Source: Lachnospiraceae bacterium
GTDB lineage: Bacteria > Bacillota > Clostridia > Lachnospirales > Lachnospiraceae
Reading direction: 5' to 3'
Assembly: GCA_017392525.1 (NCBI GenBank)
Contig: JAFOVD010000007.1
Span: 1-64,000 of the forward strand
DNA length: 64,000 nt
The notes under the pieces are model-generated. The model did no database searches and had not been told where the DNA came from. It saw nothing but the letters and a program-made list of their open reading frames with translations. The translations under genes were made by a program, and so were the position numbers. Below, piece after piece: positions 46,135 through 56,046 of the stretch (position 1 is the stretch's first letter; each line of letters starts with the position of its first letter).

Positions 46135-47169
46135 TTATAGTTCACCTTTCATGTGTCGCCTTCTAAGCTGTCCACAGGCCCCGTCAATATCGCGGCCCAT
46201 TTCTCTCCTAATAGTAACATTTATGCCATATTTTTCAAGTTTCTCCTTGAAGGCTAACACCACCTTGTGGCTGGATTCCACATAATTCCTCTCCTTAATC
46301 GGATTTACCGGGATTAAATTAATATGACATGGAAGTACCTTAATTAGGGAAGAAAGCTCCCTGGCATCTTCCTCTGAATCATTAACCCCTCCCACAAGGC
46401 TATATTCAAATGTTATACGACGTCCTGTCGTATCAAAATAGTATTTACAGGCATCTATCACTTCATGAATCTCATACTTGTTGGCCACCGGCATAAGTTC
46501 CAATCTCTTCGCCTGATTCGGCGCATGAAGAGAGATTGCCAGCGTAATCTGAAGATGTTCTTCTGCCAACTGCCTGATTCGAGGTACGATTCCACAAGTG
46601 CTGACTGTAAGATTTCTCTGGGACAGATTTGCACCGTTTTCATCTGTAAGAAGTCGAATAAACTTTACGATATTATCGTAATTATCCATAGGTTCTCCTG
46701 TACCCATCACAACCACATGATTCACACGTTCATTGATATCTCTTTCGATTCTATAAATCTGATCCAACATCTCCGCCGGTGTCAAAGAACGAAGTAGGCC
46801 ATCCAGTGTTGATGCACAGAAACGGCAGCCCATACGACACCCAACCTGGGAAGAAATACAGACCGAGTTACCAAAGGAATATCTCATAAGAACAGATTCC
46901 ACCATATTGCCATCTTCCAGTTTAAAGAGGTATTTACGAGTTCCATCCTCTCTGGAAATCTGCAAATCTTCCTTCTCTAATATGGTAATCGTTCCCTGAT
47001 CCATCATCTTCTGTTTCAGGCTCTTAGGAATATTTTGCATCTCATCATAAGAAGCCGCTTTATGAACATGAAGCCATTCAAATACCTGTTTTGCACGAAA
47101 CTTCTTCTCGCCCATGTCTTCCATACACGTTGTAAGTTCCGCTAGATTCATTGATTTAAAATCCAACAT
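46135..47169 (-). CDS. rlmN: 23S rRNA / tRNA adenine-C2 methyltransferase RlmN
   Basis: Radical SAM enzyme that methylates A2503 of 23S rRNA and A37 of some tRNAs. 344 residues from ATG 47,169, matching family length; a TTG 15 codons upstream adds an atypical leader and neither has a strong site. The iron-sulfur ligands are in CRMGCRFC near 113-120, followed by GEPMDNYDN near 165, SLHAPNQAKR near 220, and the catalytic Cys near the C-terminus in DGACGQLRRR. Confidence 0.95.
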   Translation of the reverse strand: MLDFKSMNLAELTTCMEDMGEKKFRAKQVFEWLHVHKAASYDEMQNIPKSLKQKMMDQGTITILEKEDLQISREDGTRKYLFKLEDGNMVESVLMRYSFGNSVCISSQVGCRMGCRFCASTLDGLLRSLTPAEMLDQIYRIERDINERVNHVVVMGTGEPMDNYDNIVKFIRLLTDENGANLSQRNLTVSTCGIVPRIRQLAEEHLQITLAISLHAPNQAKRLELMPVANKYEIHEVIDACKYYFDTTGRRITFEYSLVGGVNDSEEDARELSSLIKVLPCHINLIPVNPIKERNYVESSHKVVLAFKEKLEKYGINVTIRREMGRDIDGACGQLRRRHMKGEL

Positions 47170-47218
47170 ATAGTTATTTACCACACTTTTTTGTTTATTC
47201 TGTGTACATTCCAAAAGT

Positions 47219-48490
47219 TTATCTACGCTTTAATACCGCGATAAAAAATCCGTCCATAGATTCTGCTCCCGGAAGCAACTGTTCTTCTGATTCCAAGGAA
47301 AATTCCGGATGATTTTCTAAAAACCATGCCACATTATCCTCATTTTCCATCTGACATATTGTACAGGTACTATAGACCAGTGTTCCTCCCGGTTTTACAT
47401 AACGATGTACCGTAGACAGAATCTCTCTCTGGAGATCTCTAAGAGATTCCTGATCCTCTTTTTTAATCCTGTACTTAATATCCGGTTTCTTACCGATGAT
47501 ACCAAGTCCTGAGCAAGGCAGATCTGCGATGACAATGTCCTCTTTCTCCACAAGTGACTCATCTAAGACTCTCGCATCCCACACCATAGCTTCCATATTC
47601 TTCATATTAGAACGGGAAATATTCTCGCGGATTAAATCCACCTTCATCTCTGTAAGATCCCTGGAAATCACGTGACCCGTTCCCTTTAAAAGTTCTGCTA
47701 CATGGAGACTTTTTCCTCCCGGTGCTGCACAGACATCCAGCACTTCATCGTCCCTTTTCACACCGGAACGTTCCGCCACCATCATAGAACTTAGATCCTG
47801 AATATAGAATTCGCCATTCCTAAAGGACTTTAAGGAACTTAAATGATCATAACCTGAAATTCGAAATGCATAATCCAGAGATTCTACCGGTTTTACAACA
47901 ACACCCTCATCTTCCAGATGCTTTTTCAATTCCTCCGGCGTAACCATTGCTGTATTCGTACGAATTGTAGTGTCATGCGCCGTTAGAAATGCTTCCAGAA
48001 TCTCTTTTGTCTTCTCTTCCTTGAATCGTCCGGTGAATTCCTCTACAATCCATTCCGGCATAGAATACTGCTGTGAGATAGTGAATTTTACAGCTTTCTC
48101 ATTTCTACTGATGCTTCGCAAAACACCGTTGACAAATCCCTTGAGCTGAGGGACAGAACGCTTCTTCGTCAGATTAACTGCCTCATTACATACAGCAGAT
48201 GCCGGAACCGAATCCATATACTTCAGCTGATAAACGCTCATACGTAAGATGTTTCGAATCTCCGGTTTCATCTTCCGCACCTTTGTCTTGGAATAGGTAT
48301 TTATAATCTTATCCATTTCCATACAGCGTTCTATCGTTCCTCTTGAAACTCTGGAAATAAAGCTTCGCTCCTGTTTTGTAAGATACTGGTGTTTCTCCAA
48401 AACCTGCGAAAGAACTATATGGGAATAGTTTTCATTTTCTAAAACTTCTAATAATATATCGAGAATAATATTTCTGAGATTTACCGTCAT
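47219..48490 (-). CDS. rsmB: 16S rRNA (cytosine-967 C5) methyltransferase RsmB
   Basis: 423 residues. An N-terminal NusB-like RNA-binding domain (about 1-140) precedes a SAM methyltransferase with motif I DVCAAPGGKSLHVAEL near 245, motif IV DLPCSGLGI near 315 and motif VI with the nucleophilic Cys in YSTCTICQMEN near 370. The start overlaps the stop of the metallopeptidase gene by four bases, which indicates coupling. Confidence 0.96.
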   Translation of the reverse strand: MTVNLRNIILDILLEVLENENYSHIVLSQVLEKHQYLTKQERSFISRVSRGTIERCMEMDKIINTYSKTKVRKMKPEIRNILRMSVYQLKYMDSVPASAVCNEAVNLTKKRSVPQLKGFVNGVLRSISRNEKAVKFTISQQYSMPEWIVEEFTGRFKEEKTKEILEAFLTAHDTTIRTNTAMVTPEELKKHLEDEGVVVKPVESLDYAFRISGYDHLSSLKSFRNGEFYIQDLSSMMVAERSGVKRDDEVLDVCAAPGGKSLHVAELLKGTGHVISRDLTEMKVDLIRENISRSNMKNMEAMVWDARVLDESLVEKEDIVIADLPCSGLGIIGKKPDIKYRIKKEDQESLRDLQREILSTVHRYVKPGGTLVYSTCTICQMENEDNVAWFLENHPEFSLESEEQLLPGAESMDGFFIAVLKRR

Positions 48491-49197
48491 TCTCTACGTC
48501 TTCCTCCGGAAATCAAAATCAAACGCAGTAATTGAAGAATCATAGCTGCTGCAGATGCCACATAAGTCAATGCAGCCGCAGACAGAACCTTTCTTGTATC
48601 CTTCAATTCTGCCGGATTGAGCATCTCGCTGTCTCTTAAGAATACAAGCGCACGATGACTCGCATCAAACTCTACTGGGAGAGTAACCAACTGAAACAAT
48701 ACGGACAGGGAAAAAAGCAATATACCTAACATAATCAGGTAATATCCTGTGTTGCTGGTAATAAAAAATCCAAAAATAATTAATGGCCAGCAGATTGCAG
48801 AGCCAAAATTTGCTGCCGGTACAAGAGCTGCTCTCATGCGAAGCGGTACGTATGCTTTCTGATGCTGAATTGCATGTCCACACTCGTGAGCTGCCACTCC
48901 AATTGCCGCAACACTTCTTGCATTATAGACCGGATCTGAAAGTGCCAGTGTCTTATTTCTTGGATCATAATGATCCGTTAGCTGTCCGGGAATATGTACA
49001 ACCTGAACATCATAGATTCCATTTCTCTGAAGCATCTGTTCTGCTGCCTCTCGACCTGTCATACCCAAAGTGCTTCTATAGTTACTATATTTTTGAAATG
49101 TTGACTTTACCCTGGCAGATGCAAGCAGACAAATCACTGCACCAATTACTACCAGAATATATGTCGGGTCGTAAAAAAGTCCTAATCCGTAATACAT
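48487..49197 (-). CDS. YugP-type zinc metallopeptidase
   Basis: 236 residues. A first membrane helix (about 10-28, TYILVVIGAVICLLASARV), then a zinc site AAHECGHAIQHQ (HExxH-like, about 102-113), and further hydrophobic helices near 130-175 and 215-232. This matches the neutral zinc metallopeptidase family (YugP) found in this exact spot between fmt and rsmB in Clostridia. Likely membrane-bound quality-control peptidase; substrate unknown. Confidence 0.9.
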   Translation of the reverse strand: MYYGLGLFYDPTYILVVIGAVICLLASARVKSTFQKYSNYRSTLGMTGREAAEQMLQRNGIYDVQVVHIPGQLTDHYDPRNKTLALSDPVYNARSVAAIGVAAHECGHAIQHQKAYVPLRMRAALVPAANFGSAICWPLIIFGFFITSNTGYYLIMLGILLFSLSVLFQLVTLPVEFDASHRALVFLRDSEMLNPAELKDTRKVLSAAALTYVASAAAMILQLLRLILISGGRRRE

Positions 49198-49206
49198 ATG
49201 TACCTC

Positions 49207-50181
49207 CTAAATCATCTCGCCGGCTTCTATCTTATGCCCTCTCAAGAAGTCTTCCATATTCATACGTTTCTTACCCTCTAGTTGAATCTCATCCAGTCCA
49301 AGCAGTCCCTCACCTGTCTGAACAAGCACATGCTTATTATCAGCATAAAGTACCTGTCCCGGCTCAGCCTTCTGAATTCTAGTTTCGCCCTTTCTAGATG
49401 TAACCTCTGAAAGAAATTCGTCAAGTGAATCGTAAACAGATGCCTTGTAGATCTTCAGATTCTTATCCATGTATTTTGTAAATGCACTTGGCCATGGATT
49501 CAAGCCACGCACAAATCTTTCAATCTTCTCTGCTGATTCTGTGAAATCAATGTCACCAAGATCTTTCTTAATCATGCCAACATGGGATACTTCATCCTCA
49601 TTCTGCGGAACCGGTGTAACAGTTCCCTTTTCAATCAAATCAATGGTTTCAACACAGAGTTCTCCACCTACAACAGCAAGGCGATCAAAGAGGCTTCCAC
49701 CAGTCTCATCAGCTGCAAGTTCCACTTCACGCTGTGTCAGAATATCTCCATCATCTAATCCAACACCCATCTGCATAATTGTAATACCGGACTTTTTATC
49801 ACCATTTAATACTGCCCACTGAATCGGAGCTGCTCCACGATATTTTGGAAGTAAGGATGCATGTACGTTGATGCAACCATACTTTGGCATATTAAGAATT
49901 TCTTCCGGAAGGATCTGACCAAATGCCGCTACTACAGCAATATCTGCATCATACTTCTTCAGTTCTTCTATGCACTCCTCCTTGCGGATTCTCTTTGGCT
50001 GATAAACCGGAATATCATTCTCCAGAGCCCATACCTTGACATCGGAAAACTGCATCTTGTTGCCTCTTCCCTTAGGCTTATCCGGCTGTGTAACCACTAA
50101 TACAATTTCATGACCGGCTTTTTTCAGTGCATCTACTGTACTTACTGCAAAGTCCGGAGTTCCCATAAAAATTATTTTCAT
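49207..50181 (-). CDS. fmt: Methionyl-tRNA formyltransferase
   Basis: Formylates initiator Met-tRNA. 324 residues. N-terminal formyltransferase domain with MKIIFMGTPDFAV at the start, the catalytic block NVHASLLPKYRGAAPIQWAV (about 107-126, Asn/His) and MGVGLDDGDIL near 147 (Asp). The C-terminal OB-fold tRNA-binding domain starts near 210. Lies three bases after def, the classical def-fmt pair. Confidence 0.98.
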   Translation of the reverse strand: MKIIFMGTPDFAVSTVDALKKAGHEIVLVVTQPDKPKGRGNKMQFSDVKVWALENDIPVYQPKRIRKEECIEELKKYDADIAVVAAFGQILPEEILNMPKYGCINVHASLLPKYRGAAPIQWAVLNGDKKSGITIMQMGVGLDDGDILTQREVELAADETGGSLFDRLAVVGGELCVETIDLIEKGTVTPVPQNEDEVSHVGMIKKDLGDIDFTESAEKIERFVRGLNPWPSAFTKYMDKNLKIYKASVYDSLDEFLSEVTSRKGETRIQKAEPGQVLYADNKHVLVQTGEGLLGLDEIQLEGKKRMNMEDFLRGHKIEAGEMI

Positions 50182-50184
50182 AGA

Positions 50185-50664
50185 TTATTCTTCCTCATCC
50201 TCATCATAAGTCACATCCATCAGTGGACCCTCTGCAAGTTCATCATAGAGATGTCCATCCAGATGATCTAATTCGTGACAGATTGCTCTGGCCAAAAGTT
50301 CTGTTCCTTCAATTGTATACTCCTTCATATCACGGTCAAGAGCCTTGGCAATAACGTGATTTGGACGAGTTACAATACCGGCCTTATCAGGGATACTTAA
50401 GCATCCTTCCTGACCTGTCTGCTCTCCATCCTGTTCAATAATCTCAGGATTAATCATAACAATTGGGCCTTCTCCCACATCGATTACAACGATTCTTCGT
50501 AAGATACCCACCTGAGGAGCTGCAAGTCCAACCCCATTGGCGTCATACATAGTATCAAGCATATCATCAATCAGAGTACTAATGCGCTCTGTCATTTCCT
50601 TCACCGGTCTGCACACTTTATTTAAAACCGGATCTCCTTCTACACGAATTGTTCTAAGTGCCAT
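50185..50664 (-). CDS. def: Peptide deformylase
   Basis: Removes the formyl group from nascent proteins. 159 residues. All three motifs are present: [10 protein letters not shown] at 44-53, EGCLSIP near 90 with the metal-ligand Cys, and CHELDHLDG near 132 (HExxH). The C-terminus is acidic (DEDEEE). Lies 37 bases after priA and just before fmt. Confidence 0.98.
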   Translation of the reverse strand: MALRTIRVEGDPVLNKVCRPVKEMTERISTLIDDMLDTMYDANGVGLAAPQVGILRRIVVIDVGEGPIVMINPEIIEQDGEQTGQEGCLSIPDKAGIVTRPNHVIAKALDRDMKEYTIEGTELLARAICHELDHLDGHLYDELAEGPLMDVTYDEDEEE

Positions 50665-50701
50665 TTCTATACCTCTTTCTATATCTATTTATTAAACTTC
50701 A

Positions 50702-52930
50702 TTAAAAACTGTTCATGGGATCAAAATCAAACCAAACCGTCGCATTGTATGTATGATTCATGAGCAGATATTTCTCTATTCTGTCTTTTACTTCTACAAG
50801 TCTACCATACTTTGGATCTTTCAGATAAACCACATAGCGATACGCATCCTGAATCTTTGCAATACTGGCTGGTTGCGCCATACTGCAAAAGATTCGCTCC
50901 TTTTGTGACTTGATTAGATTCTCTATCTCTTTCGCCTGTGCACTTGCTGCATCTTCTCTTGCAGATGTAACCATAATCAGTAACATATGGGCGCTTGGCG
51001 GATAATGCATCATCTTTCTATAGATTATCTCATGAGCATAGAATTCCTCATAGCTCTGCTTTGCTGCAGTTTCAATACTATAGTGATCCGGCTGATATGT
51101 CTGGATCACTACATTACCCGGTTTATCACCACGACCTGCACGGCCTGCTGCCTGTGTCAGCAATTGAAATGTTCTCTCTGCGCCACGATAATCATTGGCA
51201 TTAAGTGACATATCCGCCGCAAGGATTCCTACCAGCGTAACATTAGAGAAATCATGTCCCTTAACAATCATCTGGGTTCCAATCAGAATATCTGCCTCCC
51301 GATTTTCAAATTTCTCAAGTATCTTTGCATGGCCTTCCTTGCCTCTTGTGGTATCAGCATCCATGCGAAGTGTCCTGACTCCCGGGAATACCTTCTGAAT
51401 AGAATCCTCTACCTTCTCTGTTCCCATTCTGAATCCGCCGATGTATGGGCTGTTACAGCTTGGACATCTCTTTGGCATCGAAACCGTATGCCCACAGTAG
51501 TGACATATCAACTTCTGATTCTTGTGAAGAGAAAGCGGCACATCACAGTGAGGACACTTAATAACTTCTCCACAGGAACGACAGGAAATGGTACCTAGCA
51601 TACCTCTTCGATTGAGGAAGAGCATAATCTGTTCTCCTCGAGTCAACCGATCCTGAATAAGTTCTAAGAGGCGTCGACTGAAAATCGTACGATTACCTGC
51701 TCGCAACTCCTCTCGTAAATCAACTACTTCACACTCCGGTAGCGGTCTCTCTTCCACCCTTCCGGTTAATTTCAGCAGTTCATATTGACCATTTATTGCT
51801 TTTGCATAGCTGTCAACCGATGGCGTCGCTGAACCGAGAACCACCGATGCAGATGCCATAGATGCTCTCTGTACCGCCACTTCTCTGGCGTGGTATTTCG
51901 GAGCCTGTTCACTCTTGTATGAATTCTCATGTTCCTCATCTATAATAATCATTCCAAGATTCTGGAATGGGGTGAACAATGCAGATCTAGGTCCCACCAT
52001 AATCTTACAGTCACCTTTTTTCGCCCGTTCAAACTGATCAAATCGCTCTCCCGGTGACATTCTTGAATTCAGGATAGATACCACATCTCCAAATCTCTGG
52101 TAGAAACGCATTACTGTCTGTCTTGTCAGTGCAATCTCCGGAATCAGAACAATGGTCTCTTTACCCTCTTCTAACATCTTTTCTATCAGATGCATATAGA
52201 CTTCCGTCTTACCGGATCCTGTTACTCCAAAAAGTAAATAGGTCTTCTCTATCTTCGCCTTATGATTTTCTAAAATCGTATCAACAGCCGCCTGCTGCTC
52301 ACTATTTAATGGATGTCTGCTCGTATCCCGTTCTATCTTCTTCACCGGATTTCGATAGGTTCTTCTGGATTGAATCTCAACCCAGCCCTGAGTTTCAAAA
52401 TCTCTGATGTAACTGGATGGAATCTCCATCTTCTTCGTGATTTCATCCCATGGAATGGTCTCTCTTTGAATCAAAGACTCTAACAGTTTTACCTTGTACC
52501 TACTGGAGCGCTTTTTCTCAAGAAGCGCTGCATGTTCTAATTCTGCCTCTTCTTTTTTTAGAGTCAGATGTACATCCTTGGCTTCTTTAATCTTCTCCTT
52601 GGTCTTAATGGGAAGCACTGTCTTTAAAGCAAGATTCATAGTAGAGCCATAATTCTTCTTGATCCAGGCAGCCAGAGAAATCATCTGCGATTCAACTGCC
52701 ATCTGATTCTGTGGTACTTCCAGAATATCCTTGATTCTCTCCACTTCAATCTTTGGCTCCTCAGACAGAGACAGCACATATCCACTAAGTGTACGCGTAC
52801 CATTTCCAAAGGGTATCACTACGTTACAACCCACATGTACCCGATCCACAAGATGATCGGGCACACGATATTGAAATGTCTTATCCAGTTTTTCCAATGA
52901 TAGATCTACTATGACATCACAAAATAACAT
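50702..52930 (-). CDS. priA: Primosomal replication restart helicase PriA
   Basis: 3'-5' helicase that reloads the replisome at stalled forks. 742 residues. N-terminal DNA-binding domain, Walker A GVTGSGKTEVYM near 233, DEEH box near 325, and the zinc-binding strand-switching element with eight cysteines (CRSCGEVIKCPHC, then CHYCG and CPSC, about 448-495). Lies three bases after murE, so both are read together. Confidence 0.97.
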   Translation of the reverse strand: MLFCDVIVDLSLEKLDKTFQYRVPDHLVDRVHVGCNVVIPFGNGTRTLSGYVLSLSEEPKIEVERIKDILEVPQNQMAVESQMISLAAWIKKNYGSTMNLALKTVLPIKTKEKIKEAKDVHLTLKKEEAELEHAALLEKKRSSRYKVKLLESLIQRETIPWDEITKKMEIPSSYIRDFETQGWVEIQSRRTYRNPVKKIERDTSRHPLNSEQQAAVDTILENHKAKIEKTYLLFGVTGSGKTEVYMHLIEKMLEEGKETIVLIPEIALTRQTVMRFYQRFGDVVSILNSRMSPGERFDQFERAKKGDCKIMVGPRSALFTPFQNLGMIIIDEEHENSYKSEQAPKYHAREVAVQRASMASASVVLGSATPSVDSYAKAINGQYELLKLTGRVEERPLPECEVVDLREELRAGNRTIFSRRLLELIQDRLTRGEQIMLFLNRRGMLGTISCRSCGEVIKCPHCDVPLSLHKNQKLICHYCGHTVSMPKRCPSCNSPYIGGFRMGTEKVEDSIQKVFPGVRTLRMDADTTRGKEGHAKILEKFENREADILIGTQMIVKGHDFSNVTLVGILAADMSLNANDYRGAERTFQLLTQAAGRAGRGDKPGNVVIQTYQPDHYSIETAAKQSYEEFYAHEIIYRKMMHYPPSAHMLLIMVTSAREDAASAQAKEIENLIKSQKERIFCSMAQPASIAKIQDAYRYVVYLKDPKYGRLVEVKDRIEKYLLMNHTYNATVWFDFDPMNSF

Positions 52931-52933
52931 GTT

Positions 52934-54400
52934 TTATCTTCCAAGTTCTTCCAAAACTTCTGCAATCAATACTCGCTCATCCATTGGGTATTTCTTACCC
53001 TTAATCTCCTGATAGTCCTCATGACCCTTACCGGCAAGTACGATAATGTCTCCCGGCTGACCATGCTGAATTGCATATTTAATCGCATCTTTACGATCGA
53101 TAATCTCGACATATTCTCCATCTGTCTTGGCAATTCCGGTCTTGATATCGTCAATAATATCCTGTGGTTCCTCATATCTAGGATTATCGGAAGTAATAAT
53201 CGTAAGGTCCGCAAGTTTACCGGACACTTCACCCATCTCATATCTTCTCAGCTTTGAACGATTTCCTCCACAGCCAAAGAGACAAACCAGTCTTCCGGGA
53301 TTGTATTCCTTTAAAGTTGTCAGAAGAGACTCTAAGGACATAGCATTGTGCGCATAATCAATCATCAATGTAAAATCGTCAGAAACCTTGACCATCTCAA
53401 TACGTCCCTTAACCTTGGCCGCCTTCAATGCCTTCTGCATATCTTCTGTAGATACGTTGAAATGATGACAGATGGCAATGGATGTCAATGCATTATACAC
53501 ACTGAATTTACCCGGAACATCGATTTCCATTGGACAGTTTACAAGTCCGGAAACATTAAATGATACACCCAGGTATCCCGGTTTATGGATAAGCTCTACA
53601 TCTGTGGCGCGGATATCAGCGTTTTCGCCAAATCCATATGTCTCTACAGAACATGTGTGACCCTGCAAAATCTCCTCGAGATGATCTGAATCCCCATTGA
53701 AGATTCCGGTCTTACATTTTCTGAAAAGCATTGCCTTACATGCCATGTATTCTTCAAAACTGGCATGCTCATTTGGTCCGATATGATCCGGCTCAATATT
53801 GGTAAAGATACCGATTTCAAATGTGAAACCATCTACACGATGCATCATAAGTCCCTGAGAAGAAACCTCCATCACGCAGATTTCCAGCCCTGCATCCAAC
53901 ATCTTGCGGAAGTATTCCTGTACAAGAAATGATTCCGGAGTAGTATTGGCAGCCGGGATACGTTCCTCGCCAATAATGGCTTCAATTGTACCAATCAGAC
54001 CAACCTTATAGCCGGCAGACTCTAAAATAGCCTTAACCATATATGTTGTTGTAGTCTTGCCCTTGGTTCCTGTAACACCGATTACCTTTAACTTGTCTGC
54101 AGGATGATCGAAATATGCTGCTGCAAGATATGCAAGTGCTTCTCTTGTATCTGAAACACGAATAACTGTTGCTGTCTCAGGAACCACTACGTCCTCCTGA
54201 ACGATTAATACCTTGGCTCCACTCTCTACCGCTTCATTGGCAACAGTATGAGCATCAAATGTCGCACCCTTTAAACATACGAACATTGAACCCTTTGTAA
54301 CTTTTCTAGAATCGTATACGAGATCTGTAATCTCTCCATCTAAACTTCCCTGAACCAATGCATAGTCCAGCTCATTTAATAATCCATGAATATCTTTCAT
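52934..54400 (-). CDS. murE: UDP-MurNAc-L-Ala-D-Glu:meso-DAP ligase
   Basis: Adds the third amino acid to the peptidoglycan precursor. 488 residues from ATG 54,400 with GAGGT about eight bases upstream. ATP-binding GVTGTKGKTTT near 105-115, a carbamylated-lysine region MACKAMLF near 222, and TSDNPRYEEP near 402. The DNPR motif is the mark of enzymes specific for meso-diaminopimelate, so the wall of this organism should be of the mDAP type. First gene of the long operon down to thiN. Confidence 0.97.
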   Translation of the reverse strand: MKDIHGLLNELDYALVQGSLDGEITDLVYDSRKVTKGSMFVCLKGATFDAHTVANEAVESGAKVLIVQEDVVVPETATVIRVSDTREALAYLAAAYFDHPADKLKVIGVTGTKGKTTTTYMVKAILESAGYKVGLIGTIEAIIGEERIPAANTTPESFLVQEYFRKMLDAGLEICVMEVSSQGLMMHRVDGFTFEIGIFTNIEPDHIGPNEHASFEEYMACKAMLFRKCKTGIFNGDSDHLEEILQGHTCSVETYGFGENADIRATDVELIHKPGYLGVSFNVSGLVNCPMEIDVPGKFSVYNALTSIAICHHFNVSTEDMQKALKAAKVKGRIEMVKVSDDFTLMIDYAHNAMSLESLLTTLKEYNPGRLVCLFGCGGNRSKLRRYEMGEVSGKLADLTIITSDNPRYEEPQDIIDDIKTGIAKTDGEYVEIIDRKDAIKYAIQHGQPGDIIVLAGKGHEDYQEIKGKKYPMDERVLIAEVLEELGR

Positions 54401-54458
54401 AAGATTAACCTCTTTTCCAACCAATCTAAACATTTCTAAAAATAAAAACTCAGAAAAA

Positions 54459-54464
54459 ATTATA
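54459..54464 (-). promoter_or_regulatory. Probable -10 element of the murE operon
   Basis: TATAAT on the minus strand, 58 bases before the murE start codon. The -35 region falls inside the palindrome at 54,474-54,514 and does not match the consensus well. Confidence 0.5.
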
Positions 54465-54473
54465 TCAAAAAGT

Positions 54474-54514
54474 GCCCCGAAATTCTATGTTGATATATCA
54501 TAGAATTCCCGGGC
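54474..54514. repeat. Palindrome between divergent murE and pyrB
   Basis: GCCCCG-a-AATTCTATG and CATAGAATT-c-CCGGGC face each other across a nine-base TTGATATAT loop: nine perfect pairs, then G/C pairs with two mismatches. The plus strand goes on to CTTCTCTCTTTTTT. Both flanking genes read away from it, so it is not a terminator for either; it may be an operator or the end of a short transcript. Confidence 0.65.
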
Positions 54515-54555
54515 AAACTTCTCTCTTTTTTCAACATATCTTTTTTCATAAATCC

Positions 54556-54584
54556 TTGAATTCCACTTATAAGAATATTAAAAT
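54556..54584 (+). promoter_or_regulatory. pyrB promoter
   Basis: TTGAAT (54,556-54,561) and TAAAAT (54,579-54,584) are separated by exactly 17 bases. Transcription should begin near 54,591, leaving a leader of about 30 bases with no room for a pyrimidine attenuator, before GGAGGA and the pyrB ATG. Confidence 0.7.
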
Positions 54585-54622
54585 AAGTCAGAACAATTTA
54601 TAAGCTAATTTAGGAGGATAAT

Positions 54623-55540
54623 ATGCGTCATCTAATGAGTCCTCTGGACTTCTCGGTTGAAGAGCTTGAAAAGCTTATGTCTTTAGCTTCTGATATTGAG
54701 AAGAATCCTGAGAAATACGCACACAAATGTGCAGGAAAGAAACTCGCAACCTGTTTCTATGAACCTAGCACCAGAACACGACTTAGTTTCGAAGCCGCTA
54801 TGCTAAATCTTGGTGGTTCTGTTCTTGGTTTCTCTAGTGCTGATTCTTCTTCAGCTGCCAAGGGCGAAAGTGTTAGCGATACGCTACGTGTCATTTCTTG
54901 TTACGCCGATATATGTGCGATTCGTCATCCAAAAGAAGGTGCTCCATTGGTTGCATCTATTCATTCAGGTATTCCAGTTATTAACGCCGGCGACGGTGGT
55001 CATCAACATCCAACTCAGACATTAACTGATCTATTTACGATTCATTCTTTACATGGTGAGATTCGTGATCTTACTATCGGACTCTGTGGCGACTTAAAAT
55101 TTGGTCGTACTGTTCATTCTCTTATCAATGCACTGGTTCGCTATCCAGGTATTCGTTTTGTTTTAATTTCCCCGGAAGAGCTTCGCGTTCCTGATTATAT
55201 TCGTGAAGAAGTATTGGATAAAAATAATATTCCTTATGTGGAAGTTGAAAAGCTTGAAGAAGCTATGCCTAATCTCGACATCCTGTATATGACAAGAGTA
55301 CAGAAGGAACGTTTCTTCAATGAAGAAGACTACATCCGTATGAAGGATTTCTACATCTTAGACCGTGATAAAATGAGTTTGGCAAAGGAAAGTATGATGG
55401 TTCTCCATCCGCTCCCACGAGTAAATGAAATCTCTGTTGAAGTGGACGAAGATCCAAGAGCTGCTTATTTCCGTCAGGCACAATACGGCGTATATATCCG
55501 TATGGCTCTGATTCTTACACTACTCGGATTGGAGGAATAG
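54623..55540 (+). CDS. pyrB: Aspartate carbamoyltransferase catalytic subunit
   Basis: First committed step of pyrimidine synthesis, joining carbamoyl phosphate and aspartate. 305 residues. Carbamoyl-phosphate site [13 protein letters not shown] at 45-57, the loop lysine in [11 protein letters not shown] near 80, [10 protein letters not shown] near 129, and the aspartate-binding HPLPRVNEI near 263. With pyrI following two bases later, it should form the allosteric c6r6 type enzyme. Confidence 0.98.
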   Translation: MRHLMSPLDFSVEELEKLMSLASDIEKNPEKYAHKCAGKKLATCFYEPSTRTRLSFEAAMLNLGGSVLGFSSADSSSAAKGESVSDTLRVISCYADICAIRHPKEGAPLVASIHSGIPVINAGDGGHQHPTQTLTDLFTIHSLHGEIRDLTIGLCGDLKFGRTVHSLINALVRYPGIRFVLISPEELRVPDYIREEVLDKNNIPYVEVEKLEEAMPNLDILYMTRVQKERFFNEEDYIRMKDFYILDRDKMSLAKESMMVLHPLPRVNEISVEVDEDPRAAYFRQAQYGVYIRMALILTLLGLEE

Positions 55541-55542
55541 AA

Positions 55543-55974
55543 ATGTTAAATATCAGTGGAATTCACGAAGGCTATGTACTTGACCATATTCAGGCCGGTA
55601 TGTCTCTGCAGATTTACCATGATTTAAAGTTAGATCAGTCAGAACATACAGTTGCCATCATTATGAATGCAAAAAGCCAGAAGATGGGTACAAAAGATAT
55701 TATCAAGATTGAATGTTCTCCTGAAGATATCGATCTGGATGTTCTTGGATTTATTGATCACAAGATTACCGTCAACATCATCAAGGATGAAAAAATCTGT
55801 GAGAAGCGCGTTCTCACTCTCCCTAAGGAAGTAAAAAATGTCATCAAGTGTAAGAACCCTCGATGCATTACTTCTATTGAGCAGGGACTGGACCAGGTTT
55901 TCCTCCTGACCGATGAAGAAACAGAAACTTATCGTTGTAAATACTGTGAAGAAAAATATATACGAATTCAATAA
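55543..55974 (+). CDS. pyrI: Aspartate carbamoyltransferase regulatory subunit
   Basis: 143 residues. The N-terminal allosteric domain (nucleotide binding) is followed by a zinc domain with four cysteines, CKNPRC near 103-108 and CKYC near 132-135, that contacts PyrB. The N-terminus is somewhat shorter than in E. coli (153). It confers CTP/UTP feedback. A bidirectional terminator follows at 56,002-56,029. Confidence 0.96.
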   Translation: MLNISGIHEGYVLDHIQAGMSLQIYHDLKLDQSEHTVAIIMNAKSQKMGTKDIIKIECSPEDIDLDVLGFIDHKITVNIIKDEKICEKRVLTLPKEVKNVIKCKNPRCITSIEQGLDQVFLLTDEETETYRCKYCEEKYIRIQ

Positions 55975-56001
55975 GCCGGATTTTATTTAAGAATAATAAA
56001 C

Positions 56002-56029
56002 AAAGCAGGTTATATATATAACCTGCTTT
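56002..56029. terminator. Bidirectional terminator between pyrI and the DnaJ-like gene
   Basis: A 28-bp perfect palindrome, AAAGCAGGTTATAT then its complement, followed by TTTT on the plus strand and preceded by an A-rich run that gives T on the minus strand. It lies between the two convergent genes. Confidence 0.85.
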
Positions 56030-56046
56030 TATTAGTTTAATTTCAA

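Noticed and set aside
48783..49382. 199-codon plus-strand frame across the metallopeptidase and fmt
   Set aside because: Shadow of two convincing genes on the other strand.
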